Shown piece by piece: positions 7,703 to 15,798 of a stretch of DNA of 64,000 nucleotides (positions within the stretch are counted from its first letter, which is position 1; every line of letters starts with the position of its first letter). The position numbers were made by a program, and so were the translations under genes. This DNA comes from DAOPKN01 sp035391225 (GTDB taxonomy: Bacteria; Thermotogota; Thermotogae; MWEM01). The stretch spans positions 1 through 64,000 of the forward strand of contig DAOPKN010000011.1 of NCBI GenBank assembly GCA_035391225.1, written 5' to 3'. The notes beneath the pieces were generated by a model that made no database searches, was not told the DNA's origin, and saw nothing but the letters and a program-made list of their open reading frames with translations.

Positions 7703-8436
7703 ACCCCGCTTCGAAGAACCTCTTGCCGCGGGAAAAGTTGATGGAGCTGGGATCGGGCGCGTTAACCGAGGCGGAACTCGTGGCCATCCTGTTGCGGACC
7801 GGAAGCCAAAGTTTACCCGTTCTGCAACTATCCGCCGCACTCTTGGACCACTTTGGCCACTCCCTGGTCGCGCTGTATCGCTCTCCCCCCGAAGAAGTCA
7901 AGGGGTTATGTGGAATGGGGAGCGTGAAGGCCATCACGTTGAAGGCTGCACTGGAGCTTGGTGTGCGCTTTTACCGGGAGCTGCTGCAGAAAAAAGACCA
8001 GGTGGATAGCCCCAAGGATATCTACGAGTTGTGCATCGAAATGTGTTTCCAAGAGCAGGAAACCGTTCGCGTGATTTCGCTGGATTCCAAGTCCCACGTG
8101 ATCGCCATGGATGATATAACGCGGGGAATCAGCAACGCCTCGCTGATTCATCCCCGGGAGGTTTTCAAGAAAGCCATATGGCATTCCGCGGTTTCCATCG
8201 CGCTCGTGCACAACCATCCTTCCGGAGACCCGTTCCCCTCTTTCCAGGATCGGGACGTCACCGAAAAGATGAAAAGCGCCGGTGAATTGCTCGGAATCCA
8301 GCTCGTGGATCACGTGATCGTGGGAAAGGGGAGTTTTTACAGCTTCACACTCCAGAAAGTTTTGGAAGGAGGCATACTGGATGCCGGATCAGAACCAGGA
8401 TCTCGAGAAATTGCTGAAACTCAAGGAAGCCATTAA
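7699..8436 (+). CDS. radC: RadC/UPF0758 JAMM-domain protein
   Basis: A 245-residue RadC-family protein: an N-terminal helix-hairpin-helix-like region (LTEAELVAILLRTG and LCGMGSVKAITLKAALELG) and a C-terminal JAMM metal-binding domain. The zinc motif is HNHPSGD with H171, H173 and a downstream Asp, preceded by the family's LDSK strand. A role in DNA repair or recombination is traditional but unproven. TTG at 7699 overlaps the maf stop. The last 56 bases overlap the next gene, giving a short C-terminal tail beyond the usual end, so translation of the two is tightly linked. Confidence 0.9.
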   Translation: MNPASKNLLPREKLMELGSGALTEAELVAILLRTGSQSLPVLQLSAALLDHFGHSLVALYRSPPEEVKGLCGMGSVKAITLKAALELGVRFYRELLQKKDQVDSPKDIYELCIEMCFQEQETVRVISLDSKSHVIAMDDITRGISNASLIHPREVFKKAIWHSAVSIALVHNHPSGDPFPSFQDRDVTEKMKSAGELLGIQLVDHVIVGKGSFYSFTLQKVLEGGILDAGSEPGSREIAETQGSH

Positions 8437-9670
8437 GAAAGACGTCGAAAAGAAAACGGGGAAGAAGCTTGACGAAGGAAACACCCGTGAGAGCAAACTG
8501 CGTCTTTCCGATGAGGTGAAAAAACGCATCAGTTCCCAGGTTTCCCTGCCCTTGAGCGTGGAGGAGGTTCGCACCTTCTTGGACGTGGAAATGGTCGCGG
8601 GGGAAGCGAACGACGAACAGCTGATGCGCCACATGATGCGCAACCTGGAAAAGGTTACCTCGCTGGGCATGCGCAACAATATCCTGGGAATGATCAAGGT
8701 GTACCAAAAGAAGTACACCGAAGCGCTGCAGATCTTTGCGGACCTGGCTCTGTCTTCCCCATCGGAAGCCATCCGTTTCGACGGCTTACTGGCACGCATG
8801 GTGGCGGGGGAAGACGTGGAGCAGGATATCCTGGCATTCCTCAAGCAATCCCCGCGTTCCTTCTACCCCTACCTTTTGCTCCTGTTCCGCGCGCTGTTCG
8901 AGTTCTCTTCCTTCCAAGCGGTTCCGAAGGTGCTGGAGTTCATGGGGCGCATCACCGAGCACGAGATGTACCGCATCATCGATGCCATGCAGAAGCTGGA
9001 TTTTCCCGAAGTGATCCGCTTTTCGAACTTGCTGTACCGCAAGAACCGCTTCAAGGAGTTTCAAAACATCGCGCGCTTGCTCCCCTTCGCCTTTGAAAAA
9101 GATTCTTCCATGGAGCAGTACACCCTGGACACCCTGGAGAAGAAGAAAAACCATTTCTGTTCACAGGTATACTTCGAATTGTTTACAGGAGCCCAGGTCG
9201 TGGAAACCAACAAGCTGAACAGCTGCCCCATGTCTACCCTGTTGCTTGTGAAGCGCTGCCTGCGGAACAACGCGATGGAAGAGGCGGTGCCCGCGGTGCG
9301 CCAGCTGCAGAAGTGGCATGACCCCTACGGGGATATTCTCACGGGGTCGATCGCGATCCAGGCTGGCCAAAAGGAACGCGGCTACGCCATATGGCATTCG
9401 GTTCTTCTCCCCTTTGAAAACGTGCTGTTTGGGTGGATGAAGGGACGCTCGCCCAACTTCAAGGGACTGGGGCTACTCCGGATGGATTCCTCGCTTTCGT
9501 GGGAGAAGCTTGCCATCCCGGAATCCTTCGAGCAGTTCTCCGCGATGCTGGATTCGCGTTTCGCGCGCTTCGAAGATGCCTTTATCCTTCTCTATCCCTA
9601 CGAGGAATTCCGTGCCTTTTTCGGCGGGCGATTGTGCACGCGGTTCTACGCCAGCAGGAGTGGGGAATGA
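8381..9670 (+). CDS. Alpha-helical-repeat protein of unknown function
   Basis: A 429-residue cytoplasmic protein that I cannot assign to a family. The first 60 residues are charged and coiled-coil-like, rich in Lys and Glu. The rest is almost all helical with a TPR/HEAT-like rhythm, for example YTEALQIFADLALSSPSEA and FKEFQNIARLLPFAFEK. No catalytic motif is seen. ATG at 8381 follows AAGGAGG and lies inside the radC 3' end. Its stop overlaps the start of the NadC-like gene by 4 bases, and that gene in turn overlaps tsaB, so this protein is co-made with them. A scaffold or partner for the NadC-like protein is possible but is inference. Confidence 0.7.
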   Translation: MPDQNQDLEKLLKLKEAIKKDVEKKTGKKLDEGNTRESKLRLSDEVKKRISSQVSLPLSVEEVRTFLDVEMVAGEANDEQLMRHMMRNLEKVTSLGMRNNILGMIKVYQKKYTEALQIFADLALSSPSEAIRFDGLLARMVAGEDVEQDILAFLKQSPRSFYPYLLLLFRALFEFSSFQAVPKVLEFMGRITEHEMYRIIDAMQKLDFPEVIRFSNLLYRKNRFKEFQNIARLLPFAFEKDSSMEQYTLDTLEKKKNHFCSQVYFELFTGAQVVETNKLNSCPMSTLLLVKRCLRNNAMEEAVPAVRQLQKWHDPYGDILTGSIAIQAGQKERGYAIWHSVLLPFENVLFGWMKGRSPNFKGLGLLRMDSSLSWEKLAIPESFEQFSAMLDSRFARFEDAFILLYPYEEFRAFFGGRLCTRFYASRSGE

Positions 9671-10506
9671 TGGAAAAAGGGTACCGTCCCATGGAATTCT
9701 TCTGGGAATCCCCGCAGCAATGGAAGCTGCTGGTGAAGAACCCCGCTCCCCTCGTTTTCAGTGGCGTGGGTTTCCTGCAAGAGCAGGCGAAGCACCTTTG
9801 CATCGTGTACCACCCTTTTTTCCAGCCCGGTGATTTCATTGCCAACGAAACGTGCCTGTTCCAGCTTACCGGGAGCCTGGGACCACTGCTTTCTTTCCGC
9901 CAGGACCTGGTTCCCTGGCTGGGCCACGTGTTGTTCTTTGCCACAACGCTGTATCGCATGCGGGAGACCGTCCGGCACTACAACCAGAACACGTCGATCA
10001 TCTTCCGCGGGATTATCCCGGAAGGGCCGTTGAAAGGGGCCCTGTTGGAAGCGATGGGCGATACGGGTTGCTTTTTCTGGTCGCCGGAGTTTCCCGACGG
10101 AATCCTACACATCGAGCTCTGGAAGCAACTGGGGGGAATTCCCCGCGCCGTGGAGCGCACGCGGCTCAAACTGGCACCCAACTTGAAGCTGCTCGTGGAA
10201 ATCAACAACCTTTCCGATGGCATCACGGCCATGAAACACGGTGCGGATGGCGTGGTTCTCCGCGGGCTACGCGGGGAAGTGACCTCGGAAGTAACGCGCG
10301 CCCTTCGCGAGCGGTTCAAGAAAGCGTACATCGAGTATTGCGGACCTGTTGGGCTTTCCAACATCGATTCCTTCGCCTCTGCAGGTCTGGATGCCATCAG
10401 TCCCGACAACATCCCCCGCCTGTTGGGCCTCACCCAGCTGGAAACGGTGCTGGAGCTTCTGCCGGAAAACGCGGGGGAACAACTGCAGCCGGGTGCAGAA
10501 GAATGA
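9667..10506 (+). CDS. Divergent NadC (quinolinate phosphoribosyltransferase)-like protein
   Basis: A 279-residue protein whose outline follows NadC. An N-terminal sandwich carries FQPGDFIANE, comparable to the 'G..v.pG..l....G' region. A barrel part carries LKLLVEINNLSDGITAMKHGADGVVL, equivalent to the 'iEVEv..leea..A..agaDiimLDN' strand, and AYIEYCGPVGLSNIDSFASAGLDAIS, equivalent to 'lEaSGGI...ni..yA.tGVD.iS'. The active-site DTRKT segment and the GGG.NHR loop of true NadC are not recognisable, so it is probably not a working quinolinate phosphoribosyltransferase. ATG at 9667 overlaps the previous stop; ATG at 9670 is equally possible. The stop overlaps tsaB. It may be a pseudo-enzyme or act on another phosphoribosyl substrate. 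Confidence 0.5.
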   Translation: MMEKGYRPMEFFWESPQQWKLLVKNPAPLVFSGVGFLQEQAKHLCIVYHPFFQPGDFIANETCLFQLTGSLGPLLSFRQDLVPWLGHVLFFATTLYRMRETVRHYNQNTSIIFRGIIPEGPLKGALLEAMGDTGCFFWSPEFPDGILHIELWKQLGGIPRAVERTRLKLAPNLKLLVEINNLSDGITAMKHGADGVVLRGLRGEVTSEVTRALRERFKKAYIEYCGPVGLSNIDSFASAGLDAISPDNIPRLLGLTQLETVLELLPENAGEQLQPGAEE

Positions 10507-11189
10507 CCCCTGGGAAGCATGCGGTGCTCGCCGTGGACGCAAGCACATCGGAGTACCTTCTTGCCATGCACATCCCCGCGCGCAACCTTTTCGAAGCCCT
10601 TTGTTTCTCCCATGAGCAACTCAAGGGGGAGAACCTTCTGTTTGTTTTGCACCAGTTGATGCAAAAGCATCGCCTCCAATGGCGGGATTTCGCGTACCTT
10701 CTCACCACGTCCGGACCCGGATCGCTCACGGGACTGCGCATTGTGTTCAGCACTCTCAAAACGCTGGCGCAGGTCACAGGGATCCCACTGGTAACCGTCC
10801 CCACCCTGTACGCCTTGCAACTGGGCGTGCCCACTTGGCAAAACTGCTGCGGTGTTTTCTTGAATGCGCGGCACAAATTCTACTACTTCCGGGAACCCGG
10901 TTGGTCCCCGGAGCGTTTCGAATTGCTGCCGCAATCGTGTGCTTTGGAGAAAGCGCGAGAACCCGGGAAGGCCATCCTGGAAAAGCGTTGCTTGCTGGCA
11001 AAGGAACTTCCTTCGGAAAAATGCGTCTTACAGAGTATCGATGTTTTTTCGTGGATTCAACAGGGAGAAAGGCACTTTTGTCGGGCAGAATTCCAAGACC
11101 CCCTGTACGTGGTACCCTTTTACGGAGGAAAATCCGTTGCGGAACAGGTTTTCGAGGAGAAAGGTTCCACAAGAATGGATGTGTTATAA
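10503..11189 (+). CDS. tsaB: tRNA t6A biosynthesis protein TsaB
   Basis: A 228-residue TsaB/YeaZ protein, the non-catalytic partner of TsaD in making N6-threonylcarbamoyladenosine at tRNA position 37. The N-terminal strand LAVDASTSEYLLAM and the signature GPGSLTGLRI are clear; the C-terminal half is divergent, as usual in the family. ATG at 10503 overlaps the upstream TGA in an ATGA arrangement. It sits at the end of a block of overlapping genes that starts with the Gx transporter. TsaD, TsaC and TsaE are not in the window. Confidence 0.85.
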   Translation: MTPGKHAVLAVDASTSEYLLAMHIPARNLFEALCFSHEQLKGENLLFVLHQLMQKHRLQWRDFAYLLTTSGPGSLTGLRIVFSTLKTLAQVTGIPLVTVPTLYALQLGVPTWQNCCGVFLNARHKFYYFREPGWSPERFELLPQSCALEKAREPGKAILEKRCLLAKELPSEKCVLQSIDVFSWIQQGERHFCRAEFQDPLYVVPFYGGKSVAEQVFEEKGSTRMDVL

Positions 11190-11190
11190 T
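11185..11190 (+). promoter_or_regulatory. Possible internal -10 box before the Asp23 gene
   Basis: TATAAT at 11185-11190 overlaps the last codons of tsaB and lies 27 bases before the Asp23-family start. The -35 region is weak (no TTGACA-like hexamer at the proper spacing). It could give the asp23-fakA pair separate expression from the upstream operon. Confidence 0.4.
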
Positions 11191-11216
11191 TTTCAAAACG
11201 GCTCGGGAGGTTTTGC

Positions 11217-11549
11217 ATGAAACTGACGACTCAATTGGGTGAGATCAATATTGGATTGAACGTGGTGAAAGAACTGGTGTTCCAGGCGTTGCTGGAATGC
11301 TATGGACTGAAGAGAATGGACGATCCCAACATCATTAACAAGTTCTTTGGGGGCCAGCAAAAGGGGATCCACGTGCGGGAAGACGAAGAGGGTTTGTTTA
11401 TCAACGTGTATCCCGTCGCTTCCTATGGGGCAAAGATGGACCAGGTTGCCCTGAACGCCCAACAAGGAATAAGCTACAAGGTGGAACAGATGCTGGGGAT
11501 GAAACCGAGGAGGGTGAACATCCACTTTTTGGGAATCGACGTCGAGTGA
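11217..11549 (+). CDS. Asp23/Gls24 family protein
   Basis: A 110-residue small alpha/beta protein of the Asp23/Gls24 (DUF322) family. It has the conserved opening GEINIGLNVVKELVFQALLECYGL, the glycine-rich turn and the closing VNIHFLGIDVE strand. Such proteins commonly precede the DhaL-domain fatty acid kinase gene, as here, and are linked to envelope stress in Gram-positive bacteria. ATG at 11217 follows CGGGAGG. The fakA start is 49 bases downstream. Confidence 0.8.
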   Translation: MKLTTQLGEINIGLNVVKELVFQALLECYGLKRMDDPNIINKFFGGQQKGIHVREDEEGLFINVYPVASYGAKMDQVALNAQQGISYKVEQMLGMKPRRVNIHFLGIDVE

Positions 11550-11598
11550 TTGCTTTGCTGGAAGTTTTCCCATTCCCCAAGGGGTTGAGGTGCACATT

Positions 11599-13317
11599 AT
11601 GAAACAAGTTGATAAAACCATTGATGCCAGATTTTTGAAGGAAGGGTTCAAGGTCGCCACCGAGAACCTTCTGGCCCACAAAGACGAGATCAATGCGTTG
11701 AACGTTTTTCCGGTTCCGGATGGAGACACCGGGCATAACATGTCCGCTTGCATGTTGGAAGCCACCCATTCACTGGAAAAGCTTCCCATCGATTCGATGA
11801 CCAACGTGTTGGAAGCCATTCGAACCGGAACGCTCATGGGCGCGCGGGGAAACTCAGGTGTCATTCTTTCCCAAATTTTCAGCGGTTTTTGCGAAGCCAT
11901 GGCAAAGAAGAAGGAGATCAGCATGCCGGATTTTTGCGCCGGCCTGGAGAAAGCTGACCAGGTGGCGAGGGGTGCTGTGATGAAACCGGTGAAAGGAACG
12001 ATTCTCACGCTGATCAACGACGTGGCCTTGTTCGCCCGGCGTAACCTCGCCGAGTACGAGGGATTCCCACATTTTCTGCGTGCGTTGACCGAACGGAGTT
12101 TCCTGGTGGTGGACCGCACCCGGGAAATGATGCCCAAGTTGAAGCAGGCTGGTGTGGTGGATGCTGGGGCAAAGGGGTTGGCGTATATTTTCGAGGGGTT
12201 TTTCCAGCACGCGATGGGTAAGGTGGCCGGAAAGGCCGCGGTGCAGTTGGAAGAGCCTACCGAAAAGCCCACCTTTGCATTGGAAGACTTGACCTACCTG
12301 TACTGCACCGAGTTCATGTTGCGGTTGTTTCCCGGTGTGGAGAACGGCTACATCGCAAGCCTCAAGCAAGAGCTTTCGCAAATGGGAGATTCCGTGGTCA
12401 TCGTGCACGATGGTTCCATCCTGAAAGGGCACATCCATACCAACCACCCCGGCCAAGTGTTCGAAAAAGCCCTTGCTCTCGGAGAGCTTCATCGCGTGAA
12501 GGTGGACAACATGAAAGAGCAGCACGAGTCTCTCACGCATGCAGCCTCCTCCCCGACCAGCACACCGCTGCCAGAACCCGAGAAAAAAGCCGCTCTTCTC
12601 CTGGAAGATGAGGAACACCTGCAAGCGGAAGTGGAAAGCCCCCCGGAGCCCAAAACGTTCGGTTTCGTATCGGTTTCTCCCGGCGAGGGGATTTCCCGGA
12701 TTTTCTCCGAAATGCACGTGGACGAAATCGTGCTGGGTGGCCAAACCATGAACCCGTCCACCGCGGATCTCACCCGGGCAGTGGAAAAGGTCAACGCCAA
12801 GAACGTGTTCCTTCTTCCCAACAATCCCAACATAACCCTTGCCGCGGAAAGTGCCGCGAAGATGTTCCAGGATTCTCCCAAGGATGTGCGCGTGATTCCC
12901 ACCCGTTCCATCCAGGAAGGCATCGCGGCGTTGATCAGTTTCGTGGAAATGGAAGACTTGGCATCCAACTTGCAGAGCATGCAGGAAGCCATCCAGGAAA
13001 TCGTTTCGATTTCGGTGACGCATGCCGTACGAGATTCGGAAGTGGAGGGCCACAAGATCACCGAAGGGGAATACCTGTTCTTCGCCAACAAGGAACTTAA
13101 GGCCCATGGTCAAGAACTCGACGAGATTGTTTTGGACGGCCTCCACAAGGTGGACGCGGGAAGGTACGAAATCTTGACCGCGTTTTACGGAGACGGCGTG
13201 GAGGAAAAGCAGGCGAATGCCCTTATGGAAAGGATCGAAAAGGAGTTTCCCTCCCTGGAAGTTTCCCTGTACTTTGGTGACCAACCACACTATCCCTACT
13301 ACCTTTCCCTGGAATGA
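11599..13317 (+). CDS. fakA: DhaL-domain fatty acid kinase FakA-like
   Basis: A 572-residue DAK2-domain protein. The N-terminal ~200 residues form the DhaL ATP-binding kinase domain with the metal-binding PDGDTGHNM (D41, D43) and the TLMGARGNSGVILSQI nucleotide loop. A middle domain follows (about 215-310), then a low-complexity Pro/Glu linker (about 315-350) and a C-terminal EDD-like domain. FakA phosphorylates fatty acids bound to a FakB (DegV) carrier so they can enter phospholipid synthesis. No FakB gene is in the window. ATG at 11599 is chosen over the in-frame GTG at 11590 because GAGGTG lies 7 bases before it. PlsY, at 21297, would act in the same lipid pathway. Confidence 0.85.
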   Translation: MKQVDKTIDARFLKEGFKVATENLLAHKDEINALNVFPVPDGDTGHNMSACMLEATHSLEKLPIDSMTNVLEAIRTGTLMGARGNSGVILSQIFSGFCEAMAKKKEISMPDFCAGLEKADQVARGAVMKPVKGTILTLINDVALFARRNLAEYEGFPHFLRALTERSFLVVDRTREMMPKLKQAGVVDAGAKGLAYIFEGFFQHAMGKVAGKAAVQLEEPTEKPTFALEDLTYLYCTEFMLRLFPGVENGYIASLKQELSQMGDSVVIVHDGSILKGHIHTNHPGQVFEKALALGELHRVKVDNMKEQHESLTHAASSPTSTPLPEPEKKAALLLEDEEHLQAEVESPPEPKTFGFVSVSPGEGISRIFSEMHVDEIVLGGQTMNPSTADLTRAVEKVNAKNVFLLPNNPNITLAAESAAKMFQDSPKDVRVIPTRSIQEGIAALISFVEMEDLASNLQSMQEAIQEIVSISVTHAVRDSEVEGHKITEGEYLFFANKELKAHGQELDEIVLDGLHKVDAGRYEILTAFYGDGVEEKQANALMERIEKEFPSLEVSLYFGDQPHYPYYLSLE

Positions 13318-13339
13318 ACCCTGGTAAAGGAAGGGCAAG

Positions 13340-13903
13340 ATGACCCGACTGGAAAAGCTTTTGCTCGGCTGCGTGGGGATCTTTTTTTGCCTGGGTCTTG
13401 TGCTGGGGTTTCGCCCCGTTGCCACGCCAGCCTTCGCGTCCGAGCAAGAGCTGGAACAAAACCGCATGGCTGCCGAGCCGGTTTCGTTTCCGTTGGACCT
13501 CAACACGGCTTCGGAAAATGAGCTGATGTTGCTCAAGGGAATTGGCCAAACGCGTGCGCACGATATCGTACGCTTCCGGCAGCAAAACGGCCCGTTTTGC
13601 AGCGTGGAGGCTTTGCTGGACGTTCCGGGAATTGGTCCCACGATCTTGAGCCAGGTGCGGGAATTCTTGGAGGTGCCGGGAGGGGTACCATTCTCCCCTT
13701 CGAACAAAACGTTGGAAATTAACGTCAACCTGGATAGCGCGGAAGATTTGCAACAGTTACCCGGAATTGGCGCGGTAAAGGCACAGGCAATCGTGGAGTA
13801 TCGCGAGGCTTTTGGTGCCTTTCTTTCCCCGGAGGACCTTCTGAATGTCAGCGGAATCGGGGAGAAAACGCTGGAAAACATCCGGCCTTACGTGGTGTTT
13901 TAA
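13340..13903 (+). CDS. Exported protein with two ComEA-type HhH domains
   Basis: A 187-residue protein with an N-terminal signal anchor (about residues 8-30) and two helix-hairpin-helix DNA-binding domains of the ComEA type. The first spans about 50-112 (LDLNTASENELMLLKGIG, VPGIGPTIL). The second spans about 125-187 (VNLDSAEDLQQLPGIG, VSGIGEKTL). ComEA binds incoming DNA outside the membrane during transformation; it normally has one such module. ATG at 13340 follows GGAAGGG. No comEC or other uptake gene is next to it. It lies between fakA and the Skp/LptB pair, so a general exported DNA-binding role cannot be excluded. Confidence 0.75.
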   Translation: MTRLEKLLLGCVGIFFCLGLVLGFRPVATPAFASEQELEQNRMAAEPVSFPLDLNTASENELMLLKGIGQTRAHDIVRFRQQNGPFCSVEALLDVPGIGPTILSQVREFLEVPGGVPFSPSNKTLEINVNLDSAEDLQQLPGIGAVKAQAIVEYREAFGAFLSPEDLLNVSGIGEKTLENIRPYVVF

Positions 13904-13937
13904 TCCATTCTTTTCCATAACCGAAGGAGGCTTTCGA

Positions 13938-14441
13938 ATGAACATGCGAAACATCCGTTTTGTCACTCTTTTCTTTGTTTTGACCCTGGTAGTGGGTACG
14001 CTTTTGTTGGCCGGAACCCCTTTCACAGCTGCTTCTCGAGCCCCGGTGATCGCATTTATCGATTTCGACCGTGCCGGCCAAGAATTCAACGAACTCAAGG
14101 AATTGATGCAGGAGTACCAGGCCGACGCCGAGTATTACAATTCCCTCCTGAAGCCACTGGAAGACGAACTCGTGCAACTCCAAAAGCAATCCACCACCTC
14201 CAACACCTTCCAAATGAAACTCAACGAGTACCAGCTGCAACAACAAAAATACCTCAACCAGATAGAGAGCAAGTACAACCCACGGGTGGAATCCCTTCAG
14301 CAAAAATTGATGGATTATGCCAAGGAATACGCCAAGATCAATGGCATCGACATTCTATTGACCAAGGCTGTTTCCATGTACGTCAACGACATGTACGACG
14401 TCACGACGAATTTCATCCAGTATGTCAATACCAACTACTGA
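13938..14441 (+). CDS. OmpH/Skp-family periplasmic chaperone
   Basis: A 167-residue exported protein with a signal peptide (about residues 5-30), then an IAFIDFDRAGQEF strand and a long charged helical coiled coil ending in a C-terminal strand-helix (GIDILLTKAVSMYVND). This is the layout of Skp/OmpH, the trimeric jellyfish-like chaperone that escorts outer-membrane proteins. It is strong evidence for a diderm envelope. ATG at 13938 follows GAAGGAGG. Its last 20 bases overlap lptB. Confidence 0.75.
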   Translation: MNMRNIRFVTLFFVLTLVVGTLLLAGTPFTAASRAPVIAFIDFDRAGQEFNELKELMQEYQADAEYYNSLLKPLEDELVQLQKQSTTSNTFQMKLNEYQLQQQKYLNQIESKYNPRVESLQQKLMDYAKEYAKINGIDILLTKAVSMYVNDMYDVTTNFIQYVNTNY

Positions 14442-15150
14442 TCATGTTCTCCGCTGCGTAGAGCTACGCAAAAAATACGGGAAACGTGAGGTAGTAAAGG
14501 GCGCAAGCCTGGAAGTGCATTCCCATGAAATCGTTGGCTTACTGGGCCCCAACGGGGCCGGTAAGACAACGATTTTTCGTATGATGCTTGGCATCACCAT
14601 CCCCACGCAAGGAAAGATCGTGCTCAACCAAACGGAAATTTCCCGCCTTCCCATCCACTTGCGCGCACTGGAGGGCATCACCTACCTCCCCCAGGAAGTT
14701 TCGGTTTTCAGCGGTTTGAGCGTGTGGGACAACATTCGCCTGGTGCTGGAAAGCAAGCGGATGGACAAGAAAAGCGTGCGCCACAAGATCGAGGAACTGC
14801 TGGCCGAGTTCGGCATCCAGCACCTGGCTCCCCAGAAGGCGGATAATCTCTCCGGGGGGGAAAAACGTCGGTTGGAACTGGCCCGCATGATGACACTCAA
14901 TCCCAAGTTCATCCTCCTCGACGAGCCTTTCAGCGGCATCGACCCCATGACCGTCAAGGATATACAAAGGCTCACCATCAAGCTCAAGGGCATGGGAATC
15001 GGGGTAATCGTCACGGACCACAACGTGGATGATATCCGGCGCATCGTGGACCGATTGTACGTGATCCACAAGGGTACGATTCTTGCCCAGGGAGACCCAC
15101 AGACCGTTTTCAACGATCCTGCGGTCATCCAAAACTACCTGGGAGAGTGA
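14422..15150 (+). CDS. lptB: LptB-type ABC transporter ATPase
   Basis: A 242-residue ABC ATPase. Walker A is GPNGAGKTT (K48), the signature LSGGE is at 143-147, and LLDEPFSGIDP places Walker B at D167-E168, followed by a TDHNVDD switch. The FSGIDP and YLPQE sequences and the length favour LptB, the ATPase of the lipopolysaccharide export bridge, over LivF/LivG types. Overlap with the Skp-like gene supports an outer-membrane role. LptF, LptG, LptC and LptA are not in the window. In organisms without classical LPS, such proteins may move another envelope lipid. Confidence 0.75.
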   Translation: MSIPTTDHVLRCVELRKKYGKREVVKGASLEVHSHEIVGLLGPNGAGKTTIFRMMLGITIPTQGKIVLNQTEISRLPIHLRALEGITYLPQEVSVFSGLSVWDNIRLVLESKRMDKKSVRHKIEELLAEFGIQHLAPQKADNLSGGEKRRLELARMMTLNPKFILLDEPFSGIDPMTVKDIQRLTIKLKGMGIGVIVTDHNVDDIRRIVDRLYVIHKGTILAQGDPQTVFNDPAVIQNYLGE

Positions 15151-15159
15151 GGTGTTTCG

Positions 15160-15711
15160 ATGAACATCGCAGTAATCGGCAATTCGGGCGACTTGGACGA
15201 CCCTCTCATCCGCCCCTTACACGAGCAAGGATACCTTGTCGGAAAAAGCATCGCCAAGGGTGGACACGTGTTGTGGTCAGGCGGCCGTGACGGGGTGATG
15301 GAACTCGCTTCCCGGGGTGCAAGCGAATCGGGTGGTTTGGTCGTGGGCGTGCTTCCCTTCAACCGCCACGACAGCCTTTCGCGCCCCAATTCCCACCTGG
15401 ATGTGCCGGTCTTTACGGGGCTGGATTTCGGAATGCGCAGCTTTATCCTGGTGCAAAACGCCGATCTCGTCGTATCCCTGGGGGGCGGAGCGGGCACAGC
15501 CATCGAAATTTTCGTGGCCTATTCCAGCGGAGTTCCCGTTGTCCTGCTTCGTGACACCGGCGGCTGGACGCAAAAAGTGGCCGAAACTTTCCCCCCAAGC
15601 TCTTCACCGGTTTACCTTGACCATCGGCAAAGCGCCCCGGTTTTCCTATTGGACAACGCCTTCCAATTCCCGGCCTTCTTGTCCGATTTTCGACCCGGGA
15701 AACCCGGCTAA
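15160..15711 (+). CDS. LOG-like (TIGR00725-type) Rossmann protein
   Basis: A 183-residue Rossmann-fold protein related to the LOG/lysine decarboxylase-like family. It shows the opening IAVIGNSGD, a GGRDGVMELASRGA segment and the nucleotide-binding SLGGGAGTAIE, a variant of the PGGxGTxxE motif. LOG relatives cleave nucleoside 5'-monophosphates, but this subgroup is uncharacterised. ATG at 15160 is 9 bases after lptB with GAGAGTGAGG upstream. It ends the first long run of plus-strand genes. Confidence 0.7.
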   Translation: MNIAVIGNSGDLDDPLIRPLHEQGYLVGKSIAKGGHVLWSGGRDGVMELASRGASESGGLVVGVLPFNRHDSLSRPNSHLDVPVFTGLDFGMRSFILVQNADLVVSLGGGAGTAIEIFVAYSSGVPVVLLRDTGGWTQKVAETFPPSSSPVYLDHRQSAPVFLLDNAFQFPAFLSDFRPGKPG

Positions 15712-15732
15712 GCCTTTCTCCTTCACCCGTGG

Positions 15733-15761
15733 TTGGAATTTCCCACGAAACATGTTATCAT
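15733..15761 (+). promoter_or_regulatory. Sigma70-like promoter of the Fbp/Afu-type ABC operon
   Basis: TTGGAA at 15733-15738 and TATCAT at 15756-15761 are separated by 17 bases, 37 bases before the solute-binding protein start. A strong AAAGGAGG ribosome site lies between. I see no convincing iron-regulator (Fur) box, although TTATCATT overlaps the -10 region. Confidence 0.6.
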
Positions 15762-15798
15762 TTAGCCAGTTCATAATTCGTAAAAGGAGGCAAAAAGA

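Noticed and set aside
11854..13881. Long minus-strand open frame opposite fakA and the ComEA-like gene
   Set aside because: Antisense to two well-supported genes with ribosome sites and conserved motifs; the product shows no domain.
13340..13903. A competence operon
   Set aside because: Only the ComEA-like gene is present; no comEC, comF or pilus gene is nearby.
15740..15785. Possible Fur box before the Fbp/Afu-type binding protein
   Set aside because: Only one half resembles the GATAATGAT-type unit; no second or third hexamer is in register.
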